Assembly: GCA_030427245.1 (NCBI GenBank)
Contig: JAUHXA010000044.1
Location: forward strand, 1-60,718
DNA length: 60,718 bases
Direction: 5' to 3'
From: Bacteroidia bacterium
GTDB lineage: Bacteria; Bacteroidota; Bacteroidia; Chitinophagales; UBA2359
Shown here: positions 40,701 to 48,763 of the stretch, piece by piece
Layout: each line of letters begins with the position of its first letter
How positions within the stretch are numbered: position 1 is the stretch's first letter
Translations under genes and position numbers: made by a program
Notes under the pieces: model-generated
What the model saw: the letters and a program-made list of their open reading frames with translations, nothing else
What the model was told of the DNA's origin: nothing
The model's database searches: none

Positions 40701-41131
40701 CCACTTGACCAAGTACTTCGTTTCTTGCCATCAGGCAGTACATACCATCCATCTACTTTTGCTCTGTCAGTGATGTCTTCAAATCGAAAATCTCCTTTGT
40801 TCAAATACAATTTATTTGGTACAAAATTACCAGTGAAGTAAGCATCTTGTAGTCCGTCTCTATTGAAGTCTGCAACGGCGATTCCTCCTCCATTGAAGAG
40901 GTAATCATAATAAATAATGTTGAGGTCTTTGCTTTGTTGGATTTCATTATTAAATGAAATTCCCGTTTTTTCGGATGAAAGGAAGGTAAACAACTTGGAA
41001 GTATTTGAAGGGTTGTTCTGCTCTTCCTCAATGAGAGAAGTTGTTTTATCCACATCAGTATTGGAGTCTGATTCACAAGAATTTAAGCCCACACAACAAA
41101 TAATGAGTAGAAATATTGCAAGCCTTGACAT
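37718..41131 (-). CDS. FG-GAP/VCBS repeat lipoprotein with ASPIC/UnbV domain (CRTAC1-like)
   Basis: A 1,137-residue surface lipoprotein candidate. The signal peptide ends in a lipobox-like LNSC, with Cys19 as the lipid site. Many FG-GAP/VCBS-type calcium-binding repeats follow, seen as D-x-D/N-x-D-G loops (DFNRDGLQDAY, DINNDGWLDIYV, DYDRDGDLDLYV, DFDNDGYKDILI and others), spread over the whole length and consistent with beta-propellers. A central ASPIC/UnbV domain (LRIQLEGAEGNNMGFNAKV, then TRGYQSSCDNVLHFGIG) separates two repeat blocks. Such proteins are abundant in Bacteroidota and often accompany SusC/SusD loci, which are absent here. Function is probably adhesion or ligand binding at the surface. 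Confidence 0.88.
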   Translation of the reverse strand: MSRLAIFLLIICCVGLNSCESDSNTDVDKTTSLIEEEQNNPSNTSKLFTFLSSEKTGISFNNEIQQSKDLNIIYYDYLFNGGGIAVADFNRDGLQDAYFTGNFVPNKLYLNKGDFRFEDITDRAKVDGWYVLPDGKKRSTWSSGATIVDINNDGWLDIYVCKSGPYENDEARRNLLFVNDGEKSGGLKFTEKAKEYGIDDTGHSTQATFFDYDRDGDLDLYVLNHAVYFTNISMGEAFLRTEQDQEELQKVSSHFYENQGNGKFREATRDVGLLRYGYGLGVVASDLNNDGWTDLYVSCDFSTPDYLFLNNQNGTFRDAIKEMTGHISYYGMGCDIADINNDTYPEISVVDMTAEDRYRSKTLMPSMDSRLFWALINSHNLHYQYMFNTFQLNNGNGTFSEISQLAGLHKSDWSWANLMADFDNDGYKDILITNGFKQDTKDNDFLNQIQQRKRALGVKKIPKEEVMDWVVKMKSHKTKNFIYKNNGDLTFSKKINEWGLDKASFSNGAAYVDLDNDGDLDLLINNIDEPAFVLQNNAVEQQKGNFLRIQLEGAEGNNMGFNAKVKVTVNGEQQYIEKTLTRGYQSSCDNVLHFGIGKAAKVTAIEVIWGNGKQQSLSDIAANQTLTLKQNDANETPSTPKIRTQFSDLTTQAHLDFKHEENDYDDFAKETLLPQKQSRNGPFIGIGDVNGDNMEDCMIGGAKGQAAVLYLQKSNGRFAKTKGMAWEADKACEDMGIAFFDADGDEDLDIYVVSGGGGEFAVADANLQDRLYINDGKGNFQKAKEALPQMSVSGQAIAVYDFDNDGDEDIFVGGRGVPSKYPFAERSFLLQNEGGKFTDVSKKVAPELVNIGMVNDAIWSDFDADGTKDLIVVGEWMPLQFFENKGGKLTNVSAEMGLKNTEGWWFSVAEGDFNKDGRMDYVVGNLGLNSKFKADEYKPFEVFADDFDGTGTTDIVLATNYQGNRFPVRGRECTSEQMPFVAEKFPTFQEFALADMAAIYGEDKLENALHLTAKELRSMVLLSNAEGTFSLKSLPNHAQIAPNTAILVKDINQDGNLDLLLAGNMYDTEVETMRYDAGIGTTLMGDGKGEFDFMPVNLSGFMADGNVKDLAGLQLSSSKWGVLVTENNGKVKLFSGR

Positions 41132-41600
41132 AGTAGCAAAGGTGGTTATTTATGAAATTGAGAAATCAAAAATACAATTTCTTTTATGAAAATCATTAGA
41201 TAAGCGATGGCGAAAAAATAACTTTGCATTTTTTTAACTCAACCAGCCCTACTATCATTCCAAAAGAAATTTTGGTCAAGTCAATAAAAAATCTTACTTT
41301 TAGGAAGTTTTTAAGGAAAAAACAAACTCTCCTACCCCTTCAAACTTCCACTAAACAAATCAGTCAAACAATACACTCAACTTTCGTAAAAACTTAGGCA
41401 AATTCAAAACCTGTCCCGAAACCTCGGGATTAAAAACTCAAATGCAAGCTCAAACAATACTTTATAAGAGAATTGTTTGGATTTTCTTAATGGCTTTTTA
41501 GTTTGCCTTATTGAAGCACACTCATATTTCAAATATCAATTCATGCGGCCCCCTTATTTACTTCAATTCAACACTTAACCATAAAATTATTTTTTCAGCA
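41132..41600. other. Divergent intergenic region
   Basis: These 469 bases separate two genes transcribed apart. They hold the promoter box of the FG-GAP gene and a perfect hairpin (TCCCGA, loop AACC, TCGGGA at 41414-41429) of unknown role, about 170 bases upstream of the peptidase start. An open frame continues upstream of that start to a TTG at 41511, but that extension precedes a complete signal peptide and is not considered coding. Confidence 0.5.
41167..41174 (-). promoter_or_regulatory. TAnnTTTG promoter box of the FG-GAP gene
   Basis: The leftward strand reads TATTTTTG 35 bases before the ATG at 41131, fitting the Bacteroidota -7 consensus and a short leader. No clear -33 TTG is visible. 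Confidence 0.35.
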
Positions 41601-42800
41601 ATGTCAAAATATAGCTTTGTATTGTTTGTGATTACTTTGCTCACCCTTTCTACATTTATTCGGGCAGAAAACTTTTCTTATGATTATAATATGTCCTCTT
41701 TGGACAGTTTGATTACCGTAGATACAACTTCTATAGGTGACGGTATTTTGGTTATTCGAGAAATCACTCGCTTCAATGAGGTTATCTTGGATGACTCCTT
41801 GATGCAGGGGAATAAACTTCAAATCAAAAAAATCATTGTAGAACATACGACTATCTCTCCTATTGATACCATTTATTTAACCAACAAGCGACCAATAAAA
41901 AAAGAGGTCATCACAAAAAATGCCCCAATTGAGTCCCAACAAATAGCTTCTCCTGAATCGGAAACAGAAACGGTAACAGTTTCCTCTGAAAAGTCCCAAA
42001 ACCCTTATTCGTCTAATTACTACTTTGAAAGTCTATATAAAGCACAAGAGCCTGTGGTTGTGGCAGAATCTACAGGAGAACCCATTGATATGAATGTAGA
42101 TAAAAAAGAAGCAGATGAATTGGCCCCTGCAAGTCGTGCAGGATTGCCTGGAGCAAAGGTACTAGAACGGAGATCTATTACATCGAAAGAAGCATATAGT
42201 TTGACACTGACGGATATTGAAAAGAGACGTAAGGCTTTTGCGAATGATTTACTGAAAGCCACAAATGAGGCGCAAAGACAACAGGTTCTTCAATCGGCCG
42301 CTACATTTTTGGAGGAATCTATTGCAATTGATGTGGTTCACTATTGGTATGGAACGACCTTTGACAAGGAAGGTATGGCTAAAAATCCACAGGAAGGAAA
42401 AATTGCTTGCAGTTATTTCATTACCACTGTTTTGGAAGATGCAGGTCTTAAACTCAATCGGGTCAAACTTGCTCAACAAAGTGCGGCAAACATCACCAAA
42501 ACCCTTTGCAATCGAAGCCAAATGAAACGGCTCACAACTCCTTCACAAGTAAAGAACTATGTTCAGAAAAAAGGAAAAGGGTTGTATGTCATTGGGTTTT
42601 CTTTTCACGTTGGATTTCTATACAACGATGGGTTAGAGACCTATCTAATTCATGCCTCACCTCTCCCGCCCGGTACAGTTGCACGTCTTCCTATGCAGGG
42701 CGCACGTTCTTTTGACTACTCCAAGTTTTACGACATTGGCAAGTTGTCCGATAACAAAGATTTGATAAAAAAGTGGTTGAAAAAAGAAAGGATTTATTGA
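41601..42800 (+). CDS. Exported NlpC/P60-like cysteine peptidase with long N-terminal region
   Basis: A 399-residue exported protein. The ATG at 41601 is chosen because it starts a textbook signal peptide (MSKYSFVLFVITLLTLSTF); an upstream TTG at 41511 would put 30 extra residues before it. Residues about 25-215 are low-complexity and Glu/Ser/Thr-rich. The C-terminal part has the NlpC/P60 layout: Cys270 in ACSYFITTVLEDAG, His336 in FHVGFLYNDG and His351 in YLIHAS, in the order and spacing of the Cys-His-His triad. The family usually cleaves peptidoglycan peptides, but the divergent Cys motif (ACSYF rather than DCSGF) leaves other amidase activity possible. The gene stands alone between a divergent lipoprotein gene and a convergent Fur-family gene. 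Confidence 0.7.
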   Translation: MSKYSFVLFVITLLTLSTFIRAENFSYDYNMSSLDSLITVDTTSIGDGILVIREITRFNEVILDDSLMQGNKLQIKKIIVEHTTISPIDTIYLTNKRPIKKEVITKNAPIESQQIASPESETETVTVSSEKSQNPYSSNYYFESLYKAQEPVVVAESTGEPIDMNVDKKEADELAPASRAGLPGAKVLERRSITSKEAYSLTLTDIEKRRKAFANDLLKATNEAQRQQVLQSAATFLEESIAIDVVHYWYGTTFDKEGMAKNPQEGKIACSYFITTVLEDAGLKLNRVKLAQQSAANITKTLCNRSQMKRLTTPSQVKNYVQKKGKGLYVIGFSFHVGFLYNDGLETYLIHASPLPPGTVARLPMQGARSFDYSKFYDIGKLSDNKDLIKKWLKKERIY

Positions 42801-42849
42801 AATACGAGGTGACATCGGTTTTTTCCTCCAAAAAAAGTCCATTAGTAAT

Positions 42850-42940
42850 GGTAAAAAAATAACTCCCCGCTTTTTTTGCTAACATACCCCACCCCCTTTC
42901 AAAAGGGGAGTATTGGTCGGGAAGTTATTTTTTCTTTTTT
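42850..42940. terminator. Bidirectional terminator between the peptidase and Fur-family genes
   Basis: AAAAAATAACT at 42854-42864 pairs perfectly with AGTTATTTTTT at 42923-42933, extended by three G-C pairs. A nested CCCCTT/AAGGGG hairpin occupies 42893-42908. In the rightward direction the outer stem ends in TTTTTTCTTTTTT; leftward it ends in a run of seven T. It lies between the two convergent stops and can serve both. Confidence 0.7.
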
Positions 42941-42942
42941 AC

Positions 42943-43425
42943 TTAATTTCTATCCTCCTCTCTATTCCCGCACAATTCATTGGTACATTCTCCATACAAG
43001 TTCAGCGAATGATGGGTCACTTCAAAGTTAAGCAACTCTCCTACCATGCTTTTGATTTGTTGGATTCGTGGGTCACAAAATTCCATGACCTTTTTGCAGT
43101 CTACACAAATCAGATGATCGTGTTGTTTGTAGCCATACGCTTTTTCGTATTGAGTGACATTTTTTCCAAATTGATGCTTCGTTACGAGATCACAAGCCAC
43201 CAATAATTCCAAGGTATTGTAAACCGTTGCCCGACTAATATTGTGGTGATTGTTCTTCATTTGAATATACAAGGTCTCTGCATCAAAATGATCATTGCGG
43301 GCATAAATCTCCTCCAATACAGCATAACGTTCTGGCGTTTTTCGCTGTCCATTTTTCTCCAAAAAAGCAATAAATATATTTCTTACCTCTTGAAGTTGTC
43401 GTTTGTGTTTGGGTATCGCAGGCAT
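42943..43425 (-). CDS. Fur-family metal- or peroxide-responsive transcriptional regulator
   Basis: A 160-residue repressor of the Fur/PerR/Zur superfamily. The N-terminal winged helix contains [15 protein letters not shown] and the recognition helix [16 protein letters not shown]. The dimerisation domain has the metal site HDHLICVDC and a second CxxxxC pair in CTNELC, giving the structural zinc site. Which metal or peroxide it senses cannot be decided here. No target operon is adjacent; it lies alone between the peptidase and a relic region. The product is probably a global regulator. Confidence 0.93.
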   Translation of the reverse strand: MPAIPKHKRQLQEVRNIFIAFLEKNGQRKTPERYAVLEEIYARNDHFDAETLYIQMKNNHHNISRATVYNTLELLVACDLVTKHQFGKNVTQYEKAYGYKQHDHLICVDCKKVMEFCDPRIQQIKSMVGELLNFEVTHHSLNLYGECTNELCGNREEDRN

Positions 43426-43783
43426 TGGTTAAGAAACGTTAATGAGTGTTAAATTAATATATAGATTTTAAAACTTGCAAAGGATTGTTTACTTTCGCTA
43501 TCACAATACTGTTATACTTACCATCTCATCTTCAAATGCTGTTTCAAGCATTGAAGCTTACCATCAATCTAAAAAGTTTTAACACTTATTATCCTACAAT
43601 GTTTTGTGGTTTAGTAGTGTATGAACCATGCTTCATTCAGTTTACCTTATAAAAAATTGAATACAATCAAAAATGGAGTAAAGTGATTTGTTTCAAACAC
43701 AATCAATGATGGGAATAGTATAAGCTTTTGAAGTCTAAAACCAAAACAATAGAATTGACCAAAATTCAAATTTATAAAGAAAA

Positions 43784-43879
43784 CCCGAAAGCGATGCCTT
43801 TGGCAAAGTAAATTCATACTTCCTTTTTCCGCCATTTGGCTATGGCATACATGATTGTCATTGGCATTTCGCCTTCGGG
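43784..43879. other. Structured inverted-repeat element
   Basis: CCCGAA-A-GCGATGCC at 43784-43798 pairs with GGCATTTCGCCTTCGGG at 43863-43879 through about 14 base pairs with one mismatch and a small bulge. Inside, GCCAT at 43831-43835 pairs with ATGGC at 43842-43846. Leftward, the outer stem is followed by TTTTCTTT. It may be a structured RNA, a terminator or the remnant of a palindromic repeat. It lies in the 766-base gene-free stretch 43426-44191, where no credible intact gene was found. Confidence 0.45.
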
Positions 43880-43906
43880 AAAAAAAGAAACAAAAATAAA
43901 CATCTA

Positions 43907-44078
43907 ATGGCAGAAAGTCAAATTTTGATTGGCCGTTGGTGATGATATTGATGGAACGTTTATTGATGGTAAACGTGTAACAGGGGGGCTGTCGAGAGAT
44001 AGTCCCTTTTTTTTTACAAAAATTCAAACTCAAGTTTCAAATACAAATACAATTTTGAATTTGCGCCTTAGTATTTGA
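43907..44078 (+). pseudogene. Possible frameshifted gene fragment
   Basis: An ATG at 43907 opens MAESQILIGRW and then meets stops. Ignoring one base at that point, the adjacent frame continues DDIDGTFIDGKRVTGG, then LSRDSPFFFTKIQ, and runs to a stop at 44076-44078. The joined reading has the composition of a real protein N-terminus. No family is recognised. The rightward terminator-like hairpin lies inside this reading, so chance coding is also possible. Confidence 0.25.
43985..44015 (+). terminator. Strong rightward intrinsic terminator with no upstream gene
   Basis: A 9-bp stem (43985-43993 with 43998-44006, two G-U pairs) is capped by a GAGA tetraloop of the GNRA class and followed directly by nine T. 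No annotated rightward gene precedes it; the nearest rightward gene ends 1.2 kb away, beyond another terminator. It implies an unannotated rightward transcript within about 43430-43985. Confidence 0.55.
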
Positions 44079-44087
44079 AGGTAGGAA

Positions 44088-44123
44088 TTAAAAAAGGCTG
44101 TACTACTTTCGCAATACAGCCTT
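44088..44123 (-). terminator. Intrinsic terminator of clpC
   Basis: On the leftward strand AAGGCTGTA (44115-44123) pairs with TACAGCCTT (44094-44102), a 9-bp stem with a 12-base loop, followed by a run of T. It lies about 70 bases after the clpC stop. Confidence 0.8.
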
Positions 44124-44191
44124 TCCAATAAATCTATTATTTCGCACTAGCTAAAATCAAATATACTAATTTTTGGCGACATTAGAAAATA

Positions 44192-46729
44192 TTAAACGTT
44201 CTCTGTCTTCTTTTCAGCATGAATTACGATTTTCTCGTCATCATCCAAGTCTATCACCAAAATATCTCCTTTCACCAATTTTGAACCCAAAATTTCTTCT
44301 GCTAGAGGATCTTCGATATAGCGTTGGATCGCTCGGTGAAGTGGACGTGCGCCAAACTGAGGATCGTAGCCTTTTTCTGCCAAGAAATCTTTGGCTTTGT
44401 CGCTAAGTTTCATGGTATAACCCAACAACTCGATTCGTCTATACAAATCTTTCAGAGCAATGTCAATAATCTCAAAGATTTCTTGTTTACCCAAAGAGTT
44501 GAAAATCACCACATCGTCAATACGGTTCAAAAACTCGGGAGAGAAAGTACGTTTCAATGCCTTTCCAATCGTGTTTTTGGTGAGGCTATCCAATTGACCT
44601 TGTTTTGCAGAAGTGTTGAAGCCGACTCCCGAACCAAAGTCTTTCAATTGCCGCACCCCAATATTGGAGGTCATGATGATCAAAGAGTTTTTGAAGTCAA
44701 TTTTTCTACCCAAACCGTCCGTCAATTGCCCATCATCCAATACTTGCAATAAGATATTGTAAACATCGGGATGCGCCTTTTCGATTTCATCCAAAAGAAT
44801 CACCGAATAGGGTTTGCGACGTACTTTTTCGGTCAGTTGTCCACCTTCTTCGTAACCCACGTAGCCCGGAGGCGCACCAATCAAGCGAGAAATAGAGAAT
44901 TTCTCCATGTACTCACTCATGTCAATGCGAATCAGCGCATCTTCGGTATCGAATAGGTAACGAGCCAAGGCTTTTGCCAATTCCGTTTTACCAACACCCG
45001 TTGGCCCCAAGAAAATAAAAGAACCAATCGGTTTTTTGGGGTCTTTCAATCCCACTCTATTTCTTTGAATCGCCTTGGTGACCTTTTCGACTGCGACATC
45101 CTGACCTATGATTTGCTTCTTTAGGTCGTCTTTCATGTGCAGCAAACGATTGCTTTCGCTTTGAGCCACACGCTTGACAGGAATCCCCGTCATCATGGCC
45201 ACGACTTCTGCAATTTCTTCTTCGCCTACAGGATAGCGCATCGTTTTGGCTTCGTCTTCCCAACGCTGCTTTGCTCGCTTCAATTCGTCAATCATTTTCT
45301 TCTCACTGTCTCGCAATCGAGCTGCTTCTTCATATCGCTGGCTTTTGACCACTCGATTCTTCTCCAGCTTGATGTTTTCGATTTCCTCTTCCAACTTCAC
45401 GATGTCTTCTGGAACGTGAATGTTTTTCAAGTGAACCCGTGCACCTACTTCGTCCAATACGTCAATCGCTTTGTCTGGAAGAAAACGGTCGGTAATGTAT
45501 CGGGTACTCAAAGTCACACACGCTTTGATGGCCTCATCGTCGTAATTGACGTTGTGGTAATCTTCGTATTTTTCCTTGATGTTTTCTAAGATGTTGATGG
45601 ATTCCTCAATGGAAGGAGGATCTACGATTACCTTTTGGAAACGGCGATCCAATGCACCATCTTTCTCAATGTATTGTCGGTATTCATCCAATGTTGAAGC
45701 ACCGATACATTGCAGTTCGCCACGCGCCAAAGCGGGTTTGAAGATATTGGAGGCATCCAAAGAACCTGTTGCGCCACCTGCACCTACAATGGTGTGAATC
45801 TCGTCAATGAACAAAATCACATCTCTGTTCTTTTCGAGTTCGTTCATGATGGCTTTCATGCGCTCTTCAAACTGACCACGATACTTTGTGCCAGCTACCA
45901 AAGCAGCCAAATCAAGCATCACGATTCGTTTGTCAAACAAGACTCTGGAAACCTTTCGCTGAATGATTCGCAGCGCCAAACCTTCAACGATAGCGGTCTT
46001 ACCCACTCCCGGCTCTCCAATGAGAATTGGATTGTTCTTTTTACGACGGCTGAGAATCTGCGAAACTCGCTCTATTTCTACTTCTCGCCCTACAATAGGG
46101 TCAAGTTTGTTTTCTTCGGCAAGTTTGGTGATGTCTCGCCCAAAATTGTCTAATACGGGTGTACGAGATTTTGCACTGGATTTGCTGCTGCGACCAGAAG
46201 AAGAGAAGCTTCCGCCTCCACCTCCGCCGCCTCTCTGACGTTCTTCATCGAATTCGTCATCAGATTCATTGGAGTATTCTCCTTTGATTTCGTGTTTTAC
46301 ATAATCCAACTCTGTTTTGAACGCCTCGTAGTCAGCGTCAAACTGGTGCAATATTCTCGTAGCTATGTTTTCTTTGTTCTTCAAAATTGATAGCATTAAG
46401 TGTTCTGTGTCAATTACTTCGCTCTTGAGCATTTTGGCTTCAAGAACGGTTACTTTCAATACCTTTTCCACCTGTCGAGTCAGTGGAATATCGTTGGCAT
46501 TTACGATTCGTCCCGAATGATTGCCTTTCACAGCATCTTCAATGGATCTTCTGAGCATAGTCAAGTCAATTTCGAGAGAGCGCAGCACTTTGATAGCCAA
46601 ACTGCCTCCTTCTCTCAAAATGCCCAAGAGCAAATGTTCTATTCCCAAATAATCGTGACTAAGTCTCAAGGCTTCTTCCCTACTAAGAGAAATCACCTCT
46701 TTTACCTTTTGTGAAAATTTTGCTTCCAT
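44192..46729 (-). CDS. clpC: ATP-dependent Clp protease ATP-binding subunit ClpC
   Basis: An 845-residue HSP100 unfoldase that feeds proteins to ClpP. The N-terminal Clp repeat domain occupies about residues 1-150. A Gly/Ser-rich linker (seven consecutive Gly) at about 165-190 is longer than usual. AAA1 carries GEPGVGKT and FIDEIHT. A UVR motif lies in the middle region ([13 protein letters not shown]), marking ClpC rather than ClpB. AAA2 carries [17 protein letters not shown] and the sensor TSN. The gene has its own terminator and stands apart from aroB by about 150 bases. No mcsA/mcsB or ctsR is nearby, so control differs from Bacillus. Confidence 0.96.
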   Translation of the reverse strand: MEAKFSQKVKEVISLSREEALRLSHDYLGIEHLLLGILREGGSLAIKVLRSLEIDLTMLRRSIEDAVKGNHSGRIVNANDIPLTRQVEKVLKVTVLEAKMLKSEVIDTEHLMLSILKNKENIATRILHQFDADYEAFKTELDYVKHEIKGEYSNESDDEFDEERQRGGGGGGGSFSSSGRSSKSSAKSRTPVLDNFGRDITKLAEENKLDPIVGREVEIERVSQILSRRKKNNPILIGEPGVGKTAIVEGLALRIIQRKVSRVLFDKRIVMLDLAALVAGTKYRGQFEERMKAIMNELEKNRDVILFIDEIHTIVGAGGATGSLDASNIFKPALARGELQCIGASTLDEYRQYIEKDGALDRRFQKVIVDPPSIEESINILENIKEKYEDYHNVNYDDEAIKACVTLSTRYITDRFLPDKAIDVLDEVGARVHLKNIHVPEDIVKLEEEIENIKLEKNRVVKSQRYEEAARLRDSEKKMIDELKRAKQRWEDEAKTMRYPVGEEEIAEVVAMMTGIPVKRVAQSESNRLLHMKDDLKKQIIGQDVAVEKVTKAIQRNRVGLKDPKKPIGSFIFLGPTGVGKTELAKALARYLFDTEDALIRIDMSEYMEKFSISRLIGAPPGYVGYEEGGQLTEKVRRKPYSVILLDEIEKAHPDVYNILLQVLDDGQLTDGLGRKIDFKNSLIIMTSNIGVRQLKDFGSGVGFNTSAKQGQLDSLTKNTIGKALKRTFSPEFLNRIDDVVIFNSLGKQEIFEIIDIALKDLYRRIELLGYTMKLSDKAKDFLAEKGYDPQFGARPLHRAIQRYIEDPLAEEILGSKLVKGDILVIDLDDDEKIVIHAEKKTENV

Positions 46730-46876
46730 ATTACGCTATTAGTGTCAAAAACTATTCCTAGCTTTCAAAAATGGATGTTATGGCATTAACACCTGTAATT
46801 TAGTCATGTTTTGCCAAAAAAAAATAAAACTTTCGGCAAATTCGTCACCTTGCATGAATTACAACAAACAATTCCT

Positions 46877-47935
46877 TCAAAAAGATTTTACAATATCCTC
46901 TTTTTTTAGGTATTGATTGATAACTGGTTTTCCGATTTTTTCCAATAAGGTAAAGTTGAGTTGCTTTCCCTTGTGTTTTTTATCGTTTTGTAGGTAGTTC
47001 ATGACCGCTTCTACATTTGCAGAATCTACTACATACTCTGCATATAGTTGACGCAAAAAAGCATTGATTTGTTGAAAATCATCTTCAGGAAAGTCGCTTA
47101 TTTGCATAGATAATTTCAATTCGGCAATCATTCCCAAAATGATGGCTTCCCCATGCAGCAATGGATCAGAGTCATGGGTCAGTGAAAAACTCTCAATCGC
47201 ATGTCCGACTGTATGACCAAAGTTCAATATTTTACGCCACCCTTTCTCAAACGGGTCTGCTTCAACAACTGCTTTTTTTATCTGCAATGACCGCATAATA
47301 ATATCCGACCAGTCTACTCCTTCAATGTTGGCTCGGTTGATGGTCAATAAGTCATTGAAGTAGTCGACATCTGCAATCAAAGCGTGTTTGATGATTTCTG
47401 CAAAACCGTTGCGAATTTGTCGGGCGGGAAGGGTCTTTAAAAAAATGGGGTCTATCAGTACGGCTTGTGGATTCTGAAAAAAACCAATCACATTCTTCAA
47501 GTTGTCAAAATCAATGCCCAATTTTCCGCCAATCGAAGCATCTACTTGCGCCAAAAGCGTTGTCGGAATCTGTATAAAATGTATGCCCCGCTTGTAGGCT
47601 GCGGCGGCAAAACCGCCCATATCACCAATGACTCCTCCTCCCAGATTCAACATCAAAGCATTTCTATCTGCTTGTGCCTTCAACAATTCAGACCATATAT
47701 ATTGACAGGTTTGAATGTTCTTGTGGATTTCTCCGCTTTGTATTTCTATTACTTTCGCCTCCTTCAATGTCGGCACTCTTTGCAGCAACAGCGGCAAACA
47801 ATGTTCTCTGGTGTTTTCATCTACCAATATAAATACCTGTGAATAATCGCCTTTTTGGAGAGATTCGGTCAGGGCTTCTTGAAAGTCTCCAACGGTGATG
47901 TTGTAGTCGGATAAGGATAAGGTGTTTGTGGTCAT
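46877..47935 (-). CDS. aroB: 3-dehydroquinate synthase
   Basis: A 352-residue NAD- and metal-dependent enzyme that converts DAHP to 3-dehydroquinate, the second step of the shikimate pathway. The NAD/substrate region GGGVIGDMGGFAA is followed by the family signature IPTTLLAQVDASIGGK, and metal ligands lie in GHTVGHAIE and the later LLHGEA. Length is typical. It is transcribed alone, with a TATATTTG box 26 bases before the ATG, and no other aromatic pathway gene is near. Confidence 0.96.
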   Translation of the reverse strand: MTTNTLSLSDYNITVGDFQEALTESLQKGDYSQVFILVDENTREHCLPLLLQRVPTLKEAKVIEIQSGEIHKNIQTCQYIWSELLKAQADRNALMLNLGGGVIGDMGGFAAAAYKRGIHFIQIPTTLLAQVDASIGGKLGIDFDNLKNVIGFFQNPQAVLIDPIFLKTLPARQIRNGFAEIIKHALIADVDYFNDLLTINRANIEGVDWSDIIMRSLQIKKAVVEADPFEKGWRKILNFGHTVGHAIESFSLTHDSDPLLHGEAIILGMIAELKLSMQISDFPEDDFQQINAFLRQLYAEYVVDSANVEAVMNYLQNDKKHKGKQLNFTLLEKIGKPVINQYLKKEDIVKSF

Positions 47936-47961
47936 GTTGCTTGTGTTGGTGTTGGTTTGGG

Positions 47962-47969
47962 CAAATATA
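47962..47969 (-). promoter_or_regulatory. TAnnTTTG promoter box of aroB
   Basis: The leftward strand reads TATATTTG, ending 26 bases before the aroB ATG at 47935, giving a leader of about 20 bases. No -33 TTG is clear. Confidence 0.4.
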
Positions 47970-48136
47970 AGGGAATTTGTTGTTTGTGTACTTTGACAGG
48001 TGATTAGTTAGACTATTTTCCTAAAATAACAAATCAATATTGAAGTGATTTTGCAGCAATCAAAATATTTTATAGCTTTATACATCTATTATTTTCCTTT
48101 TAAGTATTTATGTGAAAATTATTTTAAAAGTAGAGT

Positions 48137-48451
48137 TTGACCAAAAAAAACACATATCGTTCTTTCAACAACTCGGACAGTTCAGCGAAAACTTGTCAAC
48201 AGTTGCAAACTTTGGCAACGGTTGAGCGGCACAACCTCACAACTCAACACCAAAGAGACTTCGAGACCAACTTCGACCACCGAGGGGCGAGATTGTACGA
48301 TGCGGATGCAGGGCGGGTTTTGAGTTTGGATCCTTTGACGGCGGATTTTCCGAGTTGGAGTGATTATAATTATGTGTTGGGGAATCCGATAGCCTACGAT
48401 GCACAAAACCGAAAATTTTGGCGTGAAGGGAATCTCTGTGAATCAGTTTAA
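48137..48451 (+). pseudogene. Orphan RHS-core fragment
   Basis: About 104 codons from a TTG include the RHS repeat-associated core signature: a GARLYDADAGRVLSLDPL stretch followed by DYNYVLGNPI. In a complete RHS/YD protein this core is preceded by more than 1,000 residues of YD repeats and followed by a variable toxin tip. Here nothing RHS-like precedes it and the frame stops about 20 residues after the core. It is best read as the remnant of a displaced polymorphic-toxin gene or orphan tip cassette. Confidence 0.75.
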
Positions 48452-48763
48452 AAGCATTTTCATCAGACTGTTAATACTTGGTGCAGCTGCACCTTTCATA
48501 ATTTTATCACCTCCATAACCCACATAATGAAGCGTGAGGGATGGATTTGAAGAGTATCTAAAACACAAAGCACGTTCTGTTTTTAAACGACATTCAACTA
48601 AGGCGACATACCCCAAACACTCCATCAATAAGAATTTTTCCTTTTGCAATCTGACAATATTTTATTATATTCACATCCCCCAAATGAATTCCAAAAGATT
48701 TTCCTGAAAACTTCTTCCTCATTTGGCATTCCTAATTCCAAACAAACTGAAAACCCCAACAAT
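48452..48763. other. Gene-free stretch with a leftward coding remnant
   Basis: These 312 bases precede mmsA. On the leftward strand, one frame between 48443 and 48649 ends RYSSNPSLTLHYVGYGGDK, then a hydrophobic tail, which has the feel of a protein C-terminus but has no credible gene upstream. Together with the RHS fragment it suggests that old insertions have decayed here. A promoter for mmsA is expected but no consensus box was found. The mmsA frame stays open upstream to a TTG at 48644, but that extension is unlikely to be translated. Confidence 0.4.

Noticed and set aside
41511-41600. Longer start for the NlpC/P60-like peptidase (TTG)
   Set aside because: It would add 30 residues before a complete signal peptide that begins with ATG at 41601.
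43647-44033. Leftward 128-residue gene
   Set aside because: Its composition is poor (many Phe/Cys/Arg runs), it crosses the structured inverted repeat, and no family motif is present.
48443-48649. Leftward 68-residue gene
   Set aside because: It has no upstream gene, no recognisable family and lies in a scar region next to an RHS fragment. Treated as a remnant.
48644-48763. TTG start for mmsA
   Set aside because: The 40 added residues are polar and not family-like, and homologues begin near NFIDGKF after the ATG at 48764.
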